Source: Hypomyces perniciosus (Eukaryota; Ascomycota; Sordariomycetes; Hypocreales; Hypocreaceae). Taken from it: a stretch of DNA of 64,000 nucleotides. This document shows positions 47,887 through 60,400 of the stretch, in pieces. The position numbers and the translations under genes are program-made. The stretch lies in the NCBI GenBank assembly GCA_008477525.1, contig SPDT01000004.1:186001-250000 (forward strand). The letters are read 5' to 3'. The stretch's first letter is position 1. Each line of letters begins with the position of its first letter. The notes under the pieces were generated by a model. The model did no database searches. It saw only the letters and a program-made list of their open reading frames with translations, and had not been told where the DNA came from.

Positions 47887-50160
47887 TATTAAATTAAGTA
47901 AACTAAGGCCTTACTGCCTATTAGCGCTAAGGCTAGCGCTAAAGAGCTTTTATTTACTTTGTATATAAATATAAACTAATATATATATTATATAAGCAAT
48001 ATATTAAACTATCTAAATGCTTATAAAACGCCTATATACAGTTTCTTTTTTATATTAACTATATATATATATAGTAAAGCCACTATAATATATTCTCTTT
48101 TATAAAATTAAACGTTATTTGTTTTTTCTTTATACTTTATATAGCTATACTGCGCTTTATTATAGTTATAAACCTTAATAGTAACTATTAAAGTGATTAG
48201 AAACTTTTACTTTAATATTATTTCCCTTTATTCCCTTTACCCTTTACTTTTAAGTAATTAAAGCTATCTTTTATAATAAATAGTATAAAGGATATTACTT
48301 TTATAAAGCTAGAATTAATAGTTTAGTAAATTAAATAATAACTATTTTAACTAATTATATAACTACTGCTAGGGTTTAAAATAAAATTAATATTAATGTC
48401 TTTAATTAACTAAATAATAATTTCCTTGCTTTTAAGCTATTTACCTTAAAAGAAGTAAAGGCAATTATAATTAAAGAATTTAGTTTTAATGCCTATTTAG
48501 TAAATATCTTTATTTACTATAATAATATACTTTAGGAGTATTAATTCTCTATTACTAATAATAATAAAAAGAGAAAGGCTAAAGCTGTAATTTAAAAGTA
48601 AATTTAAACAATAATTAACTTTAATATTTATATTTTAGTTTTAATATACCTTTAAGCTATAGCCTTAGCCTTTTTTATAGTTAAAGCAGCTTATAATAAT
48701 AATCAACACTTTAATATCAAATTTATTATTTATTAAATTATTAAAAAGTTTAAAGACTAACTAGCTTTTTACAGAAATATAATATATAAAGAACCATATT
48801 TATTTTATTAATATATACTATAAAAGGTAAAGTGCAGGAATATTAGGCTAGAAGTATAGTATATTTACTAGGTGTATATCTATATAAATGCAGTAAAGTA
48901 TAAGCTTCCTAAAGTTATAGGAATAGCTTTTTAAATGTTTTTTTTTAAAGCTATTAAAATATACTTTACCTTAAATTTCACTGCCTATTATTTATTTTAT
49001 ATAAACAGCCTAATTAAAAGTAGTTAAATCAATAAGATTTTCTCTTTTAATTAATTTAGTTAGCTTTTTTAAATAGTATAAAGAGTATAGAGAATTATAT
49101 TTACAGCTTTTATATAACCCTTAGTAACTGCTTTAATAATATATTACATAATAGCAATATATATTTAAAAACTTTTATTAATAAAGAATGCCTATATAGA
49201 CCTAAAAGGTATACTTAGCCCCTAAATAATTATAGTAAAGTATATACTATATTTACTAAAAGGCTTAATAAAAAAAGGAAATATACTTTTATATTTAAGC
49301 AGGCTATAGAGATTTATATACGCCTGCAAGAATGTAAATAGTAGGTTACTTGCAAGAAGCTTAGTAAAAGGGGTATTAACCTTACTGCCTTAATATAAAG
49401 AGAAGTAGCCTTAACTATTATAGCTGCTTTAATCTCTCTAGATTTAATTAATAAAGAAAATATAAGCCTTGCAGTATATTTAATAAATGTATTAATATAT
49501 ATTAAAATAAGCCTATAAGTTGCAAAAATATACCTTGCTTTTCGTAAAGGCGTCTTTACTTTTACAGTTTGGTTTAATAGGTTATAAGTCCCTGCCTCTT
49601 CCACTATACTTAAGTTTAAATCCCAGAAAATCCTAGATTCTTTTAAGCTAGGAAATCGGCATGAAGCCCAAAGAGTAATAAGCCTGAAGTTAAACCGACT
49701 TGACCCCTGAAAGGGCTTAGGAACCCCTTGCAATCAGTAATAAGTCTGAGGATAAATCGGCATTATTAATAAGACCAAGGTCAAAGTCTACTTATAGTTT
49801 AACTAAACTTTAACCTATAAACCAACTATAATTACGTAATTTGAATAAATTATATAGTAATATAGTTTTTAATACAATAAGTAATTATATATTAATTTTA
49901 ATTTAGCTTATATTTTCAATTATTAATCATTAAAGTGTATTTAAGGAGGAATATTAAAATAAATTTATAAGTTATAAAATATACCTTACTTTTAATAAAG
50001 GTATCTGTACTTTTATAGTTTGGTTTAACAATATATATTAATATATACAATATATATTATTGCCTTTTTTAAAGTACTTTCTTTAATATATAAAATACTA
50101 TTTATTTCGTAAATAATAGGAACTATTTTATTATTAACTTTATTATTTTAAATATAATAT
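47887..50160 (+). mobile_element. Half Copia element: 5' LTR and gag, heavily RIP-degraded
   Basis: The LTR at 47887-48164 (278 bp, longer because of a local AGCGCTAAGGCT duplication) is followed by GTTATAAACC at the primer-binding position and by gag sequence collinear with 40.6-42.1 kb. Homology ends at about 50160. It is interrupted at 49500-50030 by a small LTR element. Confidence 0.8.
49500..50030 (+). mobile_element. TRIM-like miniature LTR element (531 bp)
   Basis: Direct terminal repeats of 80 bp (49500-49579, starting TATTAAAATAAGCC) and 79 bp (49952-50030, ending GGTTTAACA). ATATA flanks both sides as a 5-bp target duplication. GGTTATAAGTCCCTG follows the first LTR as a primer-binding site, and AAGGAGGAA directly precedes the second as a polypurine tract. 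There is no open frame. Part of the interior (49580-49760) has kept near-normal composition. It is inserted in a Copia gag region, whose sequence resumes on the far side. Confidence 0.8.
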
Positions 50161-52645
50161 AGAAATAAAGTAAAAAGGTTTATTATAAAAGATAAAAAGT
50201 TATAGGTAAAATTAATGAAATACTGCTACTAGCTTATATTTATCTTTAATAGCCTGACCTTAAAAAGAATAGCTAGTTAATAATATTATAAAGAAATAGG
50301 CTATAAAGGCTATAAGGTAGCTTTTAGGTTTGTAAAAGAAACATACTAGTAGCTATAAATATATAGAATAATATATTTAAAGCAGTTATAGTATACCCTT
50401 AATATTAAAGCTTTAATCTATACTGCTGTAAAGAGCTAGCTATAGCAATACAATTAACTAAACCTATAAAGAAAGTTTATTTTAATACTTAATATATTTT
50501 AAATAACTATAAATATATTTACCTATTTAAAAGAAAATATAACTTTTATTAATAAATAAAAGTAAAACCTATATTTACTTTATAATTAATAGTAATAATA
50601 AAGTTTATATTTAAATAAATATATTAGTTTACTATAATAATTTAAGCTATTATATATAAAAGACTAGAAATAAAAGAAATACTTTTAAAAGTATTATTTA
50701 ATTTAACAGTTAAAATGATTTATATATTAATATATAATCGTAAAGCTAATACTATAATAATAGTTAATTATTAAATATTAATATTAATATTAATAAAAAT
50801 CGCTAAGCTTAATAAAAAGTAATTCTAAAACTTAAATAAAATAATTATAGTTAATAAATATATAGTAAAATGCTTAATAAAGTATTTTGCATTTTACCTA
50901 TTATTCAATTAAAAACTGATTTTTCCTTTAAAAGTATAATTACTTACCTAGTACCTAATTAACTAAAATAAAGTCTATATAATAAAAGATTCATTAATAG
51001 TATATATTAATATATTAAACAGAAACAAAAAAATTAAAGTAGCCTAAAAAAAAGTAACTATATTTTACTAAATATTAGCTATAAGGTAAATAAAGACTTA
51101 TGTAAAATTAAAGCAGTTAATAAAGTAATTATTAAGGTTATTAATAATAAAAAACTTACAAAGCTTTATAGTAACCCTTTAACTGTTAAAGGAATATATA
51201 GTTAATAAAATTAAATAGTCTAGCTAAGAACTAAGGTATATATTTACGGGTTAAAGGAAAAAAATATATTTTAATTCAAATATCGTCTTTTATAATACTT
51301 TAAAGTAACTATTCCTAAAATAAACTAAAGAAGTTAAATCAATTACCTCTATATAGAGGAGATATAGGCAAGGATAAATAGCAATATTCCTAAAAATAGC
51401 AATTAACTACTGCTTTTAAAAGGGAGGCGACAGCTATTAATTAAAGTTTACTGCCCTGCCTATAAACAATACAACCTAAATATACTATAACAAAGAAAAC
51501 TGTAAAATTAAATAATTTATTAACTGCTTTTCTTTATTAACTGTTTATTTTTTAATACTAAAAGCCAAGATAAGCTTCTAAACCTACTAAATCGCTTAAC
51601 TCTTTATCTTTTTATTTTCTTTAAAACAAAGAAAGTCCTTTATAAAATAAAAGGCTATTAAAAGATTAAAATAGTTAGAGACTACTAGCCTAATAGAAAT
51701 AAGTATTTAATCCTTTTTAAAGAAAATAGTAGCTATACTTTAATTACCCTATTAAAGCTAGTATAATGCATAATAGGCTAAAAGAAGTGGAATAAAGAAT
51801 AAAGGGGGGAAAGGAAAGGAAAGAGAAGGATACACTTTTATGCATATTAAATGCCCCCCCTAGAAAAGAAAACTAACCCGACCTCGGGTTATCCCTACGC
51901 CACTAATAAACCCGAACAATATAATAACTAACAGCCTTATCTAATAGCCAGCTAAGTGGTTCAAAGCTGTATTAATTAATATATATATATATCTATATCC
52001 TTAATATACTCTATCCACTTAAAAAGATTATAAAAACACTACCTATAAATATATAAAATCTATATTAAAATATAAATAAACTTAAAGAGCTTTCCTTTTA
52101 TAGTATATATAATATTCTAAAAATATAACTAAAAGTATTTAAAAGTATAGTGCTAAAAATATTCCTTAAAGTTATAACCTTTTATAAATAATAATAAAGA
52201 TAAAGATAATATAAATAAAAGGGAGAAAGTAATCTTTAAATAAATTAGTAAGTTTAACTAACTAATATTAATACCACCTATAATCTAAACAGTAAAATAC
52301 TTTTAAACTTAAATAAAGTTAAAATAAAGATATTAATTAAATAATACCTATTTATTAAAGCTTTATTTAAATTAAATAATTAAATAAGGAAATAAAGTTA
52401 AATTTAACCTTTTTAAAATAAAGAAATCTTACTAAAGGTTTTCTTGCTTGCACTAAATATATCGATAAAGTCGGCTATATTAAACAACTAATAATAGGCT
52501 TTTTAACAGGATCCTTTATAATTAAATAATAATTTAAAAAAGATTAAAAAGAAAAGAAAAGAGAAAAGAGAGAAAAGGAAAATAAAAAGTAAATAAATTA
52601 TAAAGGCTACTTTAAAAAAGCAGTAATTTATATATAATAAAAAAG
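50161..52645. mobile_element. Unidentified RIP-degraded repeat
   Basis: A+T-saturated with stops in all frames; no family assigned. Around 51803-51831 there is a long purine run (AAAGGGGGGAAAGGAAAGG) that could be a polypurine tract, followed by a patch of normal composition with GCCCCCCC and ACCCGACCTCGGGTTA (about 51852-51900). This suggests the end of another LTR element. Confidence 0.35.
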
Positions 52646-55600
52646 TGTAACGATCTAGGTTAATTCTTAAGGGATAATCCGAGGTTCATGGGTTTATATT
52701 AATAGAAAGGTTAAGGATAAATACCAAGCAGGGTAATATAGTTATAATTCTGTAAAATAGGCGGTTTTAGTAAATATAATTATTAATAACTATTTAGGTA
52801 ACTATATTAAATAAATAACAAGCTAGTTGTATATATATAAAAGAGATATATAGTAAATATACTTGGATTGTTTAGATTATAGCGATCCTAGTAATCCTAG
52901 ATTATAGTTCTATATAGTAATCCTTTTTATAGGATTGCGCTTATAGTTGTAATCTGTTGGTAATTGGCTAGAGGCGTTGATATTCTGCTATAATCCTGTA
53001 ACTAGGTTTTTAATATAGTTAGGTTATAATATAATATCCTTTTCCTGTTAGTTTTATCGTTAAGACCTGTTAGCTTTTTATGAGTTTTATTTATTTTTAT
53101 TTCTTTCCTTTTTCTGTATTAATATTATAATAGATTGTGTTATTAAACCTCGCGCTTGTAAATTTAATAAGTATGCTTTGCTTACTTCTTTAATCCTTTC
53201 TAAAGGCGATCCCCCTAATATATTTTACACTTTTTGCTTTTAAAAGAAATTGGTTTATCGGATAACAAGTAACTCTTTAAGGTATAGTAAATGTATATAT
53301 TGGGGCTGTTTTTGCAATAGTATTCTGGTTGCTTTATCTTATACATTCTTTTTTTTTCTTTATATTTTTTATTAACTTTTTTAGTTTTATATATGCTTAA
53401 GTAATAGAAAAAGTTTAAGCTAGAAGAGGATAAAGTAAGCGAGAAGCTAAAGGGTTTTTATTTTTATTTAGCGGAGCTTTAGTTATAGATTATAGTAGCT
53501 GCAGGATAGTTAAATTGTATTTAGTGTATTAAGAAAAAGGTATATAAGCGATATACTAAACCTTTCAAATAGGGGTTATAGGGTTTAGATAAAGAGGATA
53601 GCGTTTTGCTTTTTTTATTTGTTTAAGAGGCGGAAGTAGTAATTGATTTTAGTTGCTGGGGGTGCTTATTAAGGTGAATTAGGCTTTTTAAAGTTAGCGA
53701 TAATTTTATAGATTTAGGTCTTTTAGTCTTAAAGACTGGTAAAACTGTTTAAGTTTGGTTTTGGCGTTTAATAAATGTTTAGTGGGTTTCTAGGAATTAT
53801 GTTTTTCTTTATAGTTTTTTTATTAAATTAGGTATTAGCGTTTATTGTTTTCTGCGTATATAGCCTTAATTTCTTTAACTTTATATTCTTTTTTAAATAG
53901 TAAGACTTTAATTAAATCTATAATCAATCGATTATTTAATTTATTTTATAATACTTTTTTAAGTAGTAAAATATAAAATCTTAAGTGAATTTAGATACTG
54001 TTTAGTAGTGTAAGTTTATTAATAACTTTTAAAATAACCTTTTTAATTAAGTAATATTTAAGTTTTTTAAAATTTAATTTATTATTTAGTTGTATTATTT
54101 TAATCTTTATAGTCTTTTTTTAGCGAATAATAGTATAGGTAGATTATATCTCCCTTTTTAAAGATTAGTCCCTTTAATCTATATTTATTAGTATACTTTT
54201 TTATTTTGTTTATATAAAGTAAAGGTATACTTGCATTTCTTTATATAACTGCTTTATATTTTTAGCTTTAATTTATACTTTATTAATATATACGCCTTTA
54301 GCGCTTTATATATATTTAGCGTAAAACTGTAATTACTATATATAAGGCTAAGTTTAGTTAAGTTTAAAATATTACTATTATAGGATATTTATATAATTAA
54401 TAGTCTTTTATTTAATTATCTTAATTAAAGTTAATATAACTTTTTATATAAACTGTAAGAATCTAGTTAATATATTTTATTTAACGATTTATTTATAAAT
54501 AATATATAGTATTAAGTTTATAATTTATATTTAATTAATTTATAAGTGTTTACTAGAATTTGGATATAAAAGTTAATCTTTAGTTAAATATAATCTCGGT
54601 TAAAATTATATAATTAGTTACAATAAATAGTAAGAATATATAAGCTAATACTTTTATATTTATTGCTTTTTGATATAAAAGGAAGTAGGAGTATTTAGTA
54701 AATTAATCTATAATTATTAAAATACTGTTATATTTAACCTTTAATCTTAATTTAACAGATAGTGGTAGTTTAAAAATAAAGTTTAATAAAATTAACTTTT
54801 ATAGTTGTTTTAATACTAGTAAAAGTTAAAGTTTACTATATAGTTTATATTTTAAGGGTTTAACTATTTTATATATTATACAGTAAAAAATAATATTTTA
54901 TATTATTTTTTCAAGCCTTTTAAAACTTAAAGTACTTTTATATGTATTTATAGGTTTTTGTAAATACTTTTATATTTATATATTACGTATTAATAAACTT
55001 TTATAACTACATTTCTTTAGAGTTTATTTAAGATTTAAATTTTTTTATTCTATTATTAAATTCTTTTTTTATTAAACTTTATATCTTTTAGGAATCTGTT
55101 ATTATTTTAAGTAGTGTAATACTCTTTAATGCATTAAAGTATAATATTATTATTAGATATTTTATATATAGCTTAAAGCGCTATTTATTAGTAATATTTT
55201 TAGGGGTTTATTTTAAAATCTATTTAATATACTTAATCTTTCCCTGGTTATAATTAGCTTATCTGCTAAGTATGTTTATTTATTTATGTTTAGATTTCTG
55301 TTAATGGATTAGGATATAGTCGAATTTTAAAAGGTATTTTATATAATAAATCTATTTTTTAAAGAGTTATTAAACTATCGCGAAATATATAATACTTTTA
55401 TAGTTAATATATACTTTAACTTTATATATTCCTTTTAATAGGTAATATTACTATTCTTTAAATCTAAAAATAATAGCGAGGAATTCTTTATTATATATTA
55501 AATAGTTTAATTCTATACTATATAGTATTTAAAAATAAAAGGCAATAAAGTATAGCTTACTATTTTTATCTTTTTAACTAAATTAAGCTTTTATAGTAAA

Positions 55601-56275
55601 GTTAAAAGTATTTATTTTAACTTTTATTTCTTTAAATAGGTTAAATATAATTAATATAAATTTTTTACAATAAACTGCTTAAGTTTATTAAATATATCCT
55701 ATATATTTAATACTTATAAAAACTTTTAATCTTTTTTAATAAGTTTATAGAGGGTTTATATAATACTTTTATAGCTTTTACTAAATTGTTAATAGTAGTT
55801 AGTAAATTTTAAAAAGCTTTAAACCTTTTTAATTATTATAGGTATAGGCTAGTCTTTTACTACTTATACCTTTAATAGATTTATATAGATTTCTTTAAAG
55901 GTAATAAAATACTTTAAAAAAATAACTTTCTATATATAAAATATATATTTCTTTAGTTTTATAAGTAATTTAGTATTCGATAGTATCTATAATATTTTAT
56001 AGATATATACTTTATATTTTATAAAGGTATTTAAAAAGATTATGATATTATTCAAGTAAATAACTATAAAGATATTGAGGTATTCTTTTAATATATTATT
56101 AATTATCTTTTAAAATATTGCAGGGGCGTTAATAAGATTAAAAGGTATAATTAAGTATTTAAATAAACTTTATTTAGTTTAAAATACAGTTATTTATTTA
56201 GATCCCTTTTTAATTTAAATAAATTTATAAATGCCTTTATGGTTTAGCGCTATAAACTACTTTTTCCTATATAGT
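52646..56275 (-). mobile_element. Gypsy element, minus sense, RIP-degraded: 3' LTR and pol with chromodomain
   Basis: The 386-bp 3' LTR (52646-53031) is followed rightward by the antisense of the sequence seen at 35.8-38.1 kb: chromodomain region near 53760-53900, integrase, RNase H and the end of reverse transcriptase. At 56276 it is interrupted by a Copia element and resumes at 63793. Stops replace Gln/Trp codons throughout. Confidence 0.85.
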
Positions 56276-59200
56276 TATTAGGTTAAGTAGGCCAGGGCCC
56301 TACCGTTTATTAGCGTTAGGGAGCTTTTATCTGCTATATAAGCAGATACAAGCTAATAGATATATTGTATAAGCGATATGTTAGACTATATAGGCGCTTA
56401 TAAAGCGCCTATATACAGCTTCTTCTTTATATTAATTATATATATATATAGCGAGGCTATAGTTATAAGCCTAAGTAGTCACTATTAAAGTTACTAAAAA
56501 CTTTTACTTTAATATTATATCTTTCTTTATACCCTTTACCTTTGCCTTTAAGCTGCTAAAGCTATCTTTTATTATAAATAATACAGGGGATATTACTTTT
56601 ATAAAGCTGGAATTAATAGTCTAGTAGATTAAATAAATTACTATTTTTACTAATTATATAACTATTACTAGGGTATAGAATAAGATTAATCTAGATTTCC
56701 CTAATTAGCTAAATAATAGTTTCCGTACTTTTAAATTACCTACTTTAATAAAAGTAAAAGAGATTATAGTTAAAGTATTTAATTTTAACCCCTCTTTAAT
56801 AAATATCTCTGTTTACTATAATAGTATACTTTAAAAGTATTAATTCTTTATTACTAGCGATAATAAAAAGAGGAAGGTTAAAGTTATTATTTTAAAGTAG
56901 ATTTAAAAGATAGTTAACTTTAGCATTTATATTTTAATCCTAGTAGACCTTTAAGCTATAGCTTTAGCCTTTACTGCTATTAAAGTAGCCTATAATAATA
57001 ATAAAGATTTTAATATAAAGTTTACTATTTACAAAATTATTAAAAATCTTAAAGACTAACTAGCTCTTTGCAAAGATATAATATACAAGGAAGTATAATT
57101 ATTCTACTAATATATACTATATAAAGTAAAGTGCAGGAATATTAAGCTAAAAGTATAGTATATTTACTGGGTATATATTTATATAAGTATAGTGAAGTAT
57201 AAGCTTTTAAAGTTATAGGAATAGCTTTTTAAATAGTTTTTCTTAAAGCTATTAAAGTATATTTTACTTTAAGCTTTACTGCCTACTATTTATTATATAT
57301 AAATAGCCTAATTAAAAGCAATAAAATAACAGAGATTTTCTCTTTTATTTAGCTTAGCTAACTGTTTTTAAATAGTATAAAAATTATAGAGAACTATATT
57401 TATAGCTTTTATATAATATTTAGCAATTATTTAAATAATATATTAAATAATAGTAATATATACTTAAAGCCTTTTATTAGTAAAAAATGCCTTTATAGAC
57501 CTAAAAGGTATATATAGCCTTTAAATAACTGCAGTAAAGTATATACTATACTGGCTAGAAACCCTAATAAAAAAGGGAAATAGACTTTTATACTTAAATA
57601 GGCTATAGAGATTTGCGTGTATTTATAAAAAGATAAATAGCAGGTTACCTGCAAAAAGCTTAATAAAAGGGGTATTAACTTTACTGCCTTAATATAAAGA
57701 GGAATAGCTTTAACTATTATAGCTGCCTTAATCTCTTTAAACCTAATTAATAAAAAGATATAAGCCTTATAGTATATTCGATAAGCGTATCGATATATAT
57801 TAATATACAGGATATATTTTACTGCCTCTTTTAAAGCACCCTCTTTAATATATATATTATTATTTATTTTATAAATAGCAGGAACTACTTTATTCCTAGC
57901 TCTTTTATTTTAAAAATAAAAAAGGACTATATTAAAGTAGGAAAAGCTAATTACTTTATAATTAAAAGGGGATATTATTTATTAAAAGATACTCTTTATA
58001 ATCTATATTAAAAGATAATATACTTTATTAAACTTATAAATATAGCTATAGTTAAAGGATTCTATATTAATATTATATTTTATTAAAGCTTTAAAAACCA
58101 GGGATTTAGCTAATAGGGTACAATAATATACTTTATAGTAATACAATAAATTTAAATATTATTATAGGTAAAGTAAAGTATAGGTATAATCTTTTATTTT
58201 TTTAATATAAACCCCTATTACTTTATATTGCCTTTATCTTTAAGTATACTATATTAAATAGTTTAATAGCTTTTTATATACATTTTAATATAGACTATAG
58301 TATTTATATAGTATGAAAAAGCAGGAAAAGACTAATATATAATCCTTTAGTATTATAATATAACTTAAAATAGCATTAGTATTTACAATTAAGATATATA
58401 GGCTTAAAGGCGCTTTAATTGTTTATAAAAAATATAAGGAATATATATATAAAGTGAACTACGCGTATAGATTATAAGACTTATACTTTTATATATACAA
58501 AATAGGTTATCCCTTGCAGACTATTTAATAGATAAGTATTAAAACTATTCTGTAAAGTATACTAAGATCTTTAAAACTATTTTTAAGGCTATAATAAAAA
58601 TAATTAGCTTTTAGTATTTAAAAAAGAATATATTATATAATTATATATACGCCCTTTATTAAATAACGAATAAGAAACTATTTTTAATACTCTTTTTAAT
58701 GTTATAAATATAGTAAAGATGCAATATAATATCTTTATATACTATTTTAAGTAGGATAATAAAAAAGGTATAATTGCAGTTAAAAGTTTATTACACTTTT
58801 AAATCTAAGTTAATATAAAGGGTATTATCTTAAAGCTTGCCTTTTTTATATATATTAGCTAAATAGCGCTTTAGAATATGTAGGTTAAAAAGTTATAAAT
58901 AGGTTAATTAAAATATTTAAAGCTATAAATCTTTTAATTAACTTATAGTTAAAAAGCATAAAAGCTGCAGTATAAATTATTAATATAAATCCTATATATA
59001 GCTTTAATATAATATTACTTATTAATAAATTAAAGTAATAGTTCTGTAATTTTATGCCCCTTTTAATAAAAAAGCCTTTTATAGATTTATAGCCAGATTA
59101 AAGCAGGCTTTATATATATAGCTGCTGCCCCTATATATTTAATAGAGACTATAAAGCTAACTAGAAAAAGAGAGAATTTAAAACTAAGCTTAAAAGGCTA

Positions 59201-59974
59201 ATTAAATATTTTATTAACTATACTGTAAATAATATATATTGTATTTAATTACCCTGCCTAATAAAGGTAATTATTATAAAAAGAATATATAGTTTAATAA
59301 AATTAACTTTTTTAATAGTAATAAAAAGATTATAAATAAATTATTTATAGTTTAATTAAATAAACTATTTGATAAAGTTAAAGAAAATAAACTAGAATTT
59401 AAACTTTTTTTAATATATATTCCTATAGTAAAAAATACCTTTATAAGTAATATAGAAAAAGACAGTATACTTTTAAAGGTAATAGAGGTATAAAGTATTA
59501 AAGATAGTTTAATAAATGCTTTAAGTAAACTATTAATGCATTTAAAAAAACCTTTTAGTCTTTAAACACTAAAAGCTACTTTAAAATAATTAATCTTTAT
59601 AAATAATACTAGCGCGCTAATAAAAACTTTAAGTAATACTTTAGTAAATAATTTACTTTTTTCTACAGAAAAGGATATACTAAAAAAATAGCTTTATATA
59701 TTAAAGGTATATAACCTAATAAAAAAAAATAGTCTATTAAAGCAAAAATTAAACTAGTATATAAAAAATTTACTTACTTTTATAAAAAGAGAGTAGACCT
59801 TTAAAGAAATACTAGCTAGTAATCCCTTAAGCAGTAAAGTAGTAGCTAATATTTATAAAAGCTTAAAACTTTAAAGGAAATAACCTATAAAAAAATTAAT
59901 AAATATTTCCTAATATATAAAATTAAAATATAGACTTTAAGTATTACTTTTAAAAATAATAAGCCTAGTATATA

Positions 59975-60400
59975 TATTATATAGTATATAAGGTCACTTA
60001 TCTACGCAGATTATATAAAGCTTCACTTTTACTAGATTTATGGTCTAATAGTTATAAGCCTAGTATTGTTTCGCGCGAAATTATCCGATATAGCTCCAGG
60101 TTGCAAGTTCGATTCTGTCCTGGAGGAATTAAAATACGCTAGGGTTCCTACTATTTATTTAGGGGAATTAAAATAAAGCCGAAGAAAGTCCTAGTTTAAC
60201 CAGATCTAGGCACTGCAGCTATAGTAGTCAAGGTTAGCAGGAAAAAGTCCTTTGTGCCCTGCCCTTTTATATAGGATTACAGGGAATACAGGCGCTCTAT
60301 CTAGACTATTGCACCTAGGGGGTGTGTTACATAGTATATAAGGTCACTTATCTATGCAAATTATATGGAGCTTCACTTTTACTGGATTTATGGTCTGATA
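59975..60400 (+). mobile_element. TRIM-like miniature LTR element (426 bp) with unmutated interior
   Basis: Direct terminal repeats of 76 bp (59975-60050 and 60325-60400); the second begins TGTTACATAGTATATAAGG, and the first differs mainly by transitions. ATATA flanks both sides. The primer-binding position reads GTTATAAGCCTAG, as in the surrounding Copia, and CCTAGGGGGTG precedes the second repeat as a polypurine tract. The ~270-bp interior has normal composition and no open frame. It contains the palindrome TTTCGCGCGAAA and a tRNA T-arm-like hairpin. Confidence 0.85.
60069..60125 (+). other. Palindrome and B-box-like hairpin in the miniature LTR element
   Basis: TTTCGCGCGAAA (60069-60080) is a perfect 12-bp palindrome. 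CTCCAGG (60094-60100) and CCTGGAG (60119-60125) form a perfect 7-bp stem around a loop containing GTTCGATTC, close to the RNA polymerase III B-box consensus. No complete cloverleaf can be drawn, so this is not called a tRNA gene. Confidence 0.6.

Noticed and set aside
49314..49733. 139-codon minus-strand open frame
   Set aside because: Spans the junction between Copia gag remnant and the miniature LTR element, so it is a chance frame across an insertion boundary.
60041..60126. Possible tRNA gene
   Set aside because: A-box-like and B-box-like words and a T-arm hairpin are present, but no 5' acceptor strand or anticodon arm can be paired; better explained as part of a miniature LTR element.
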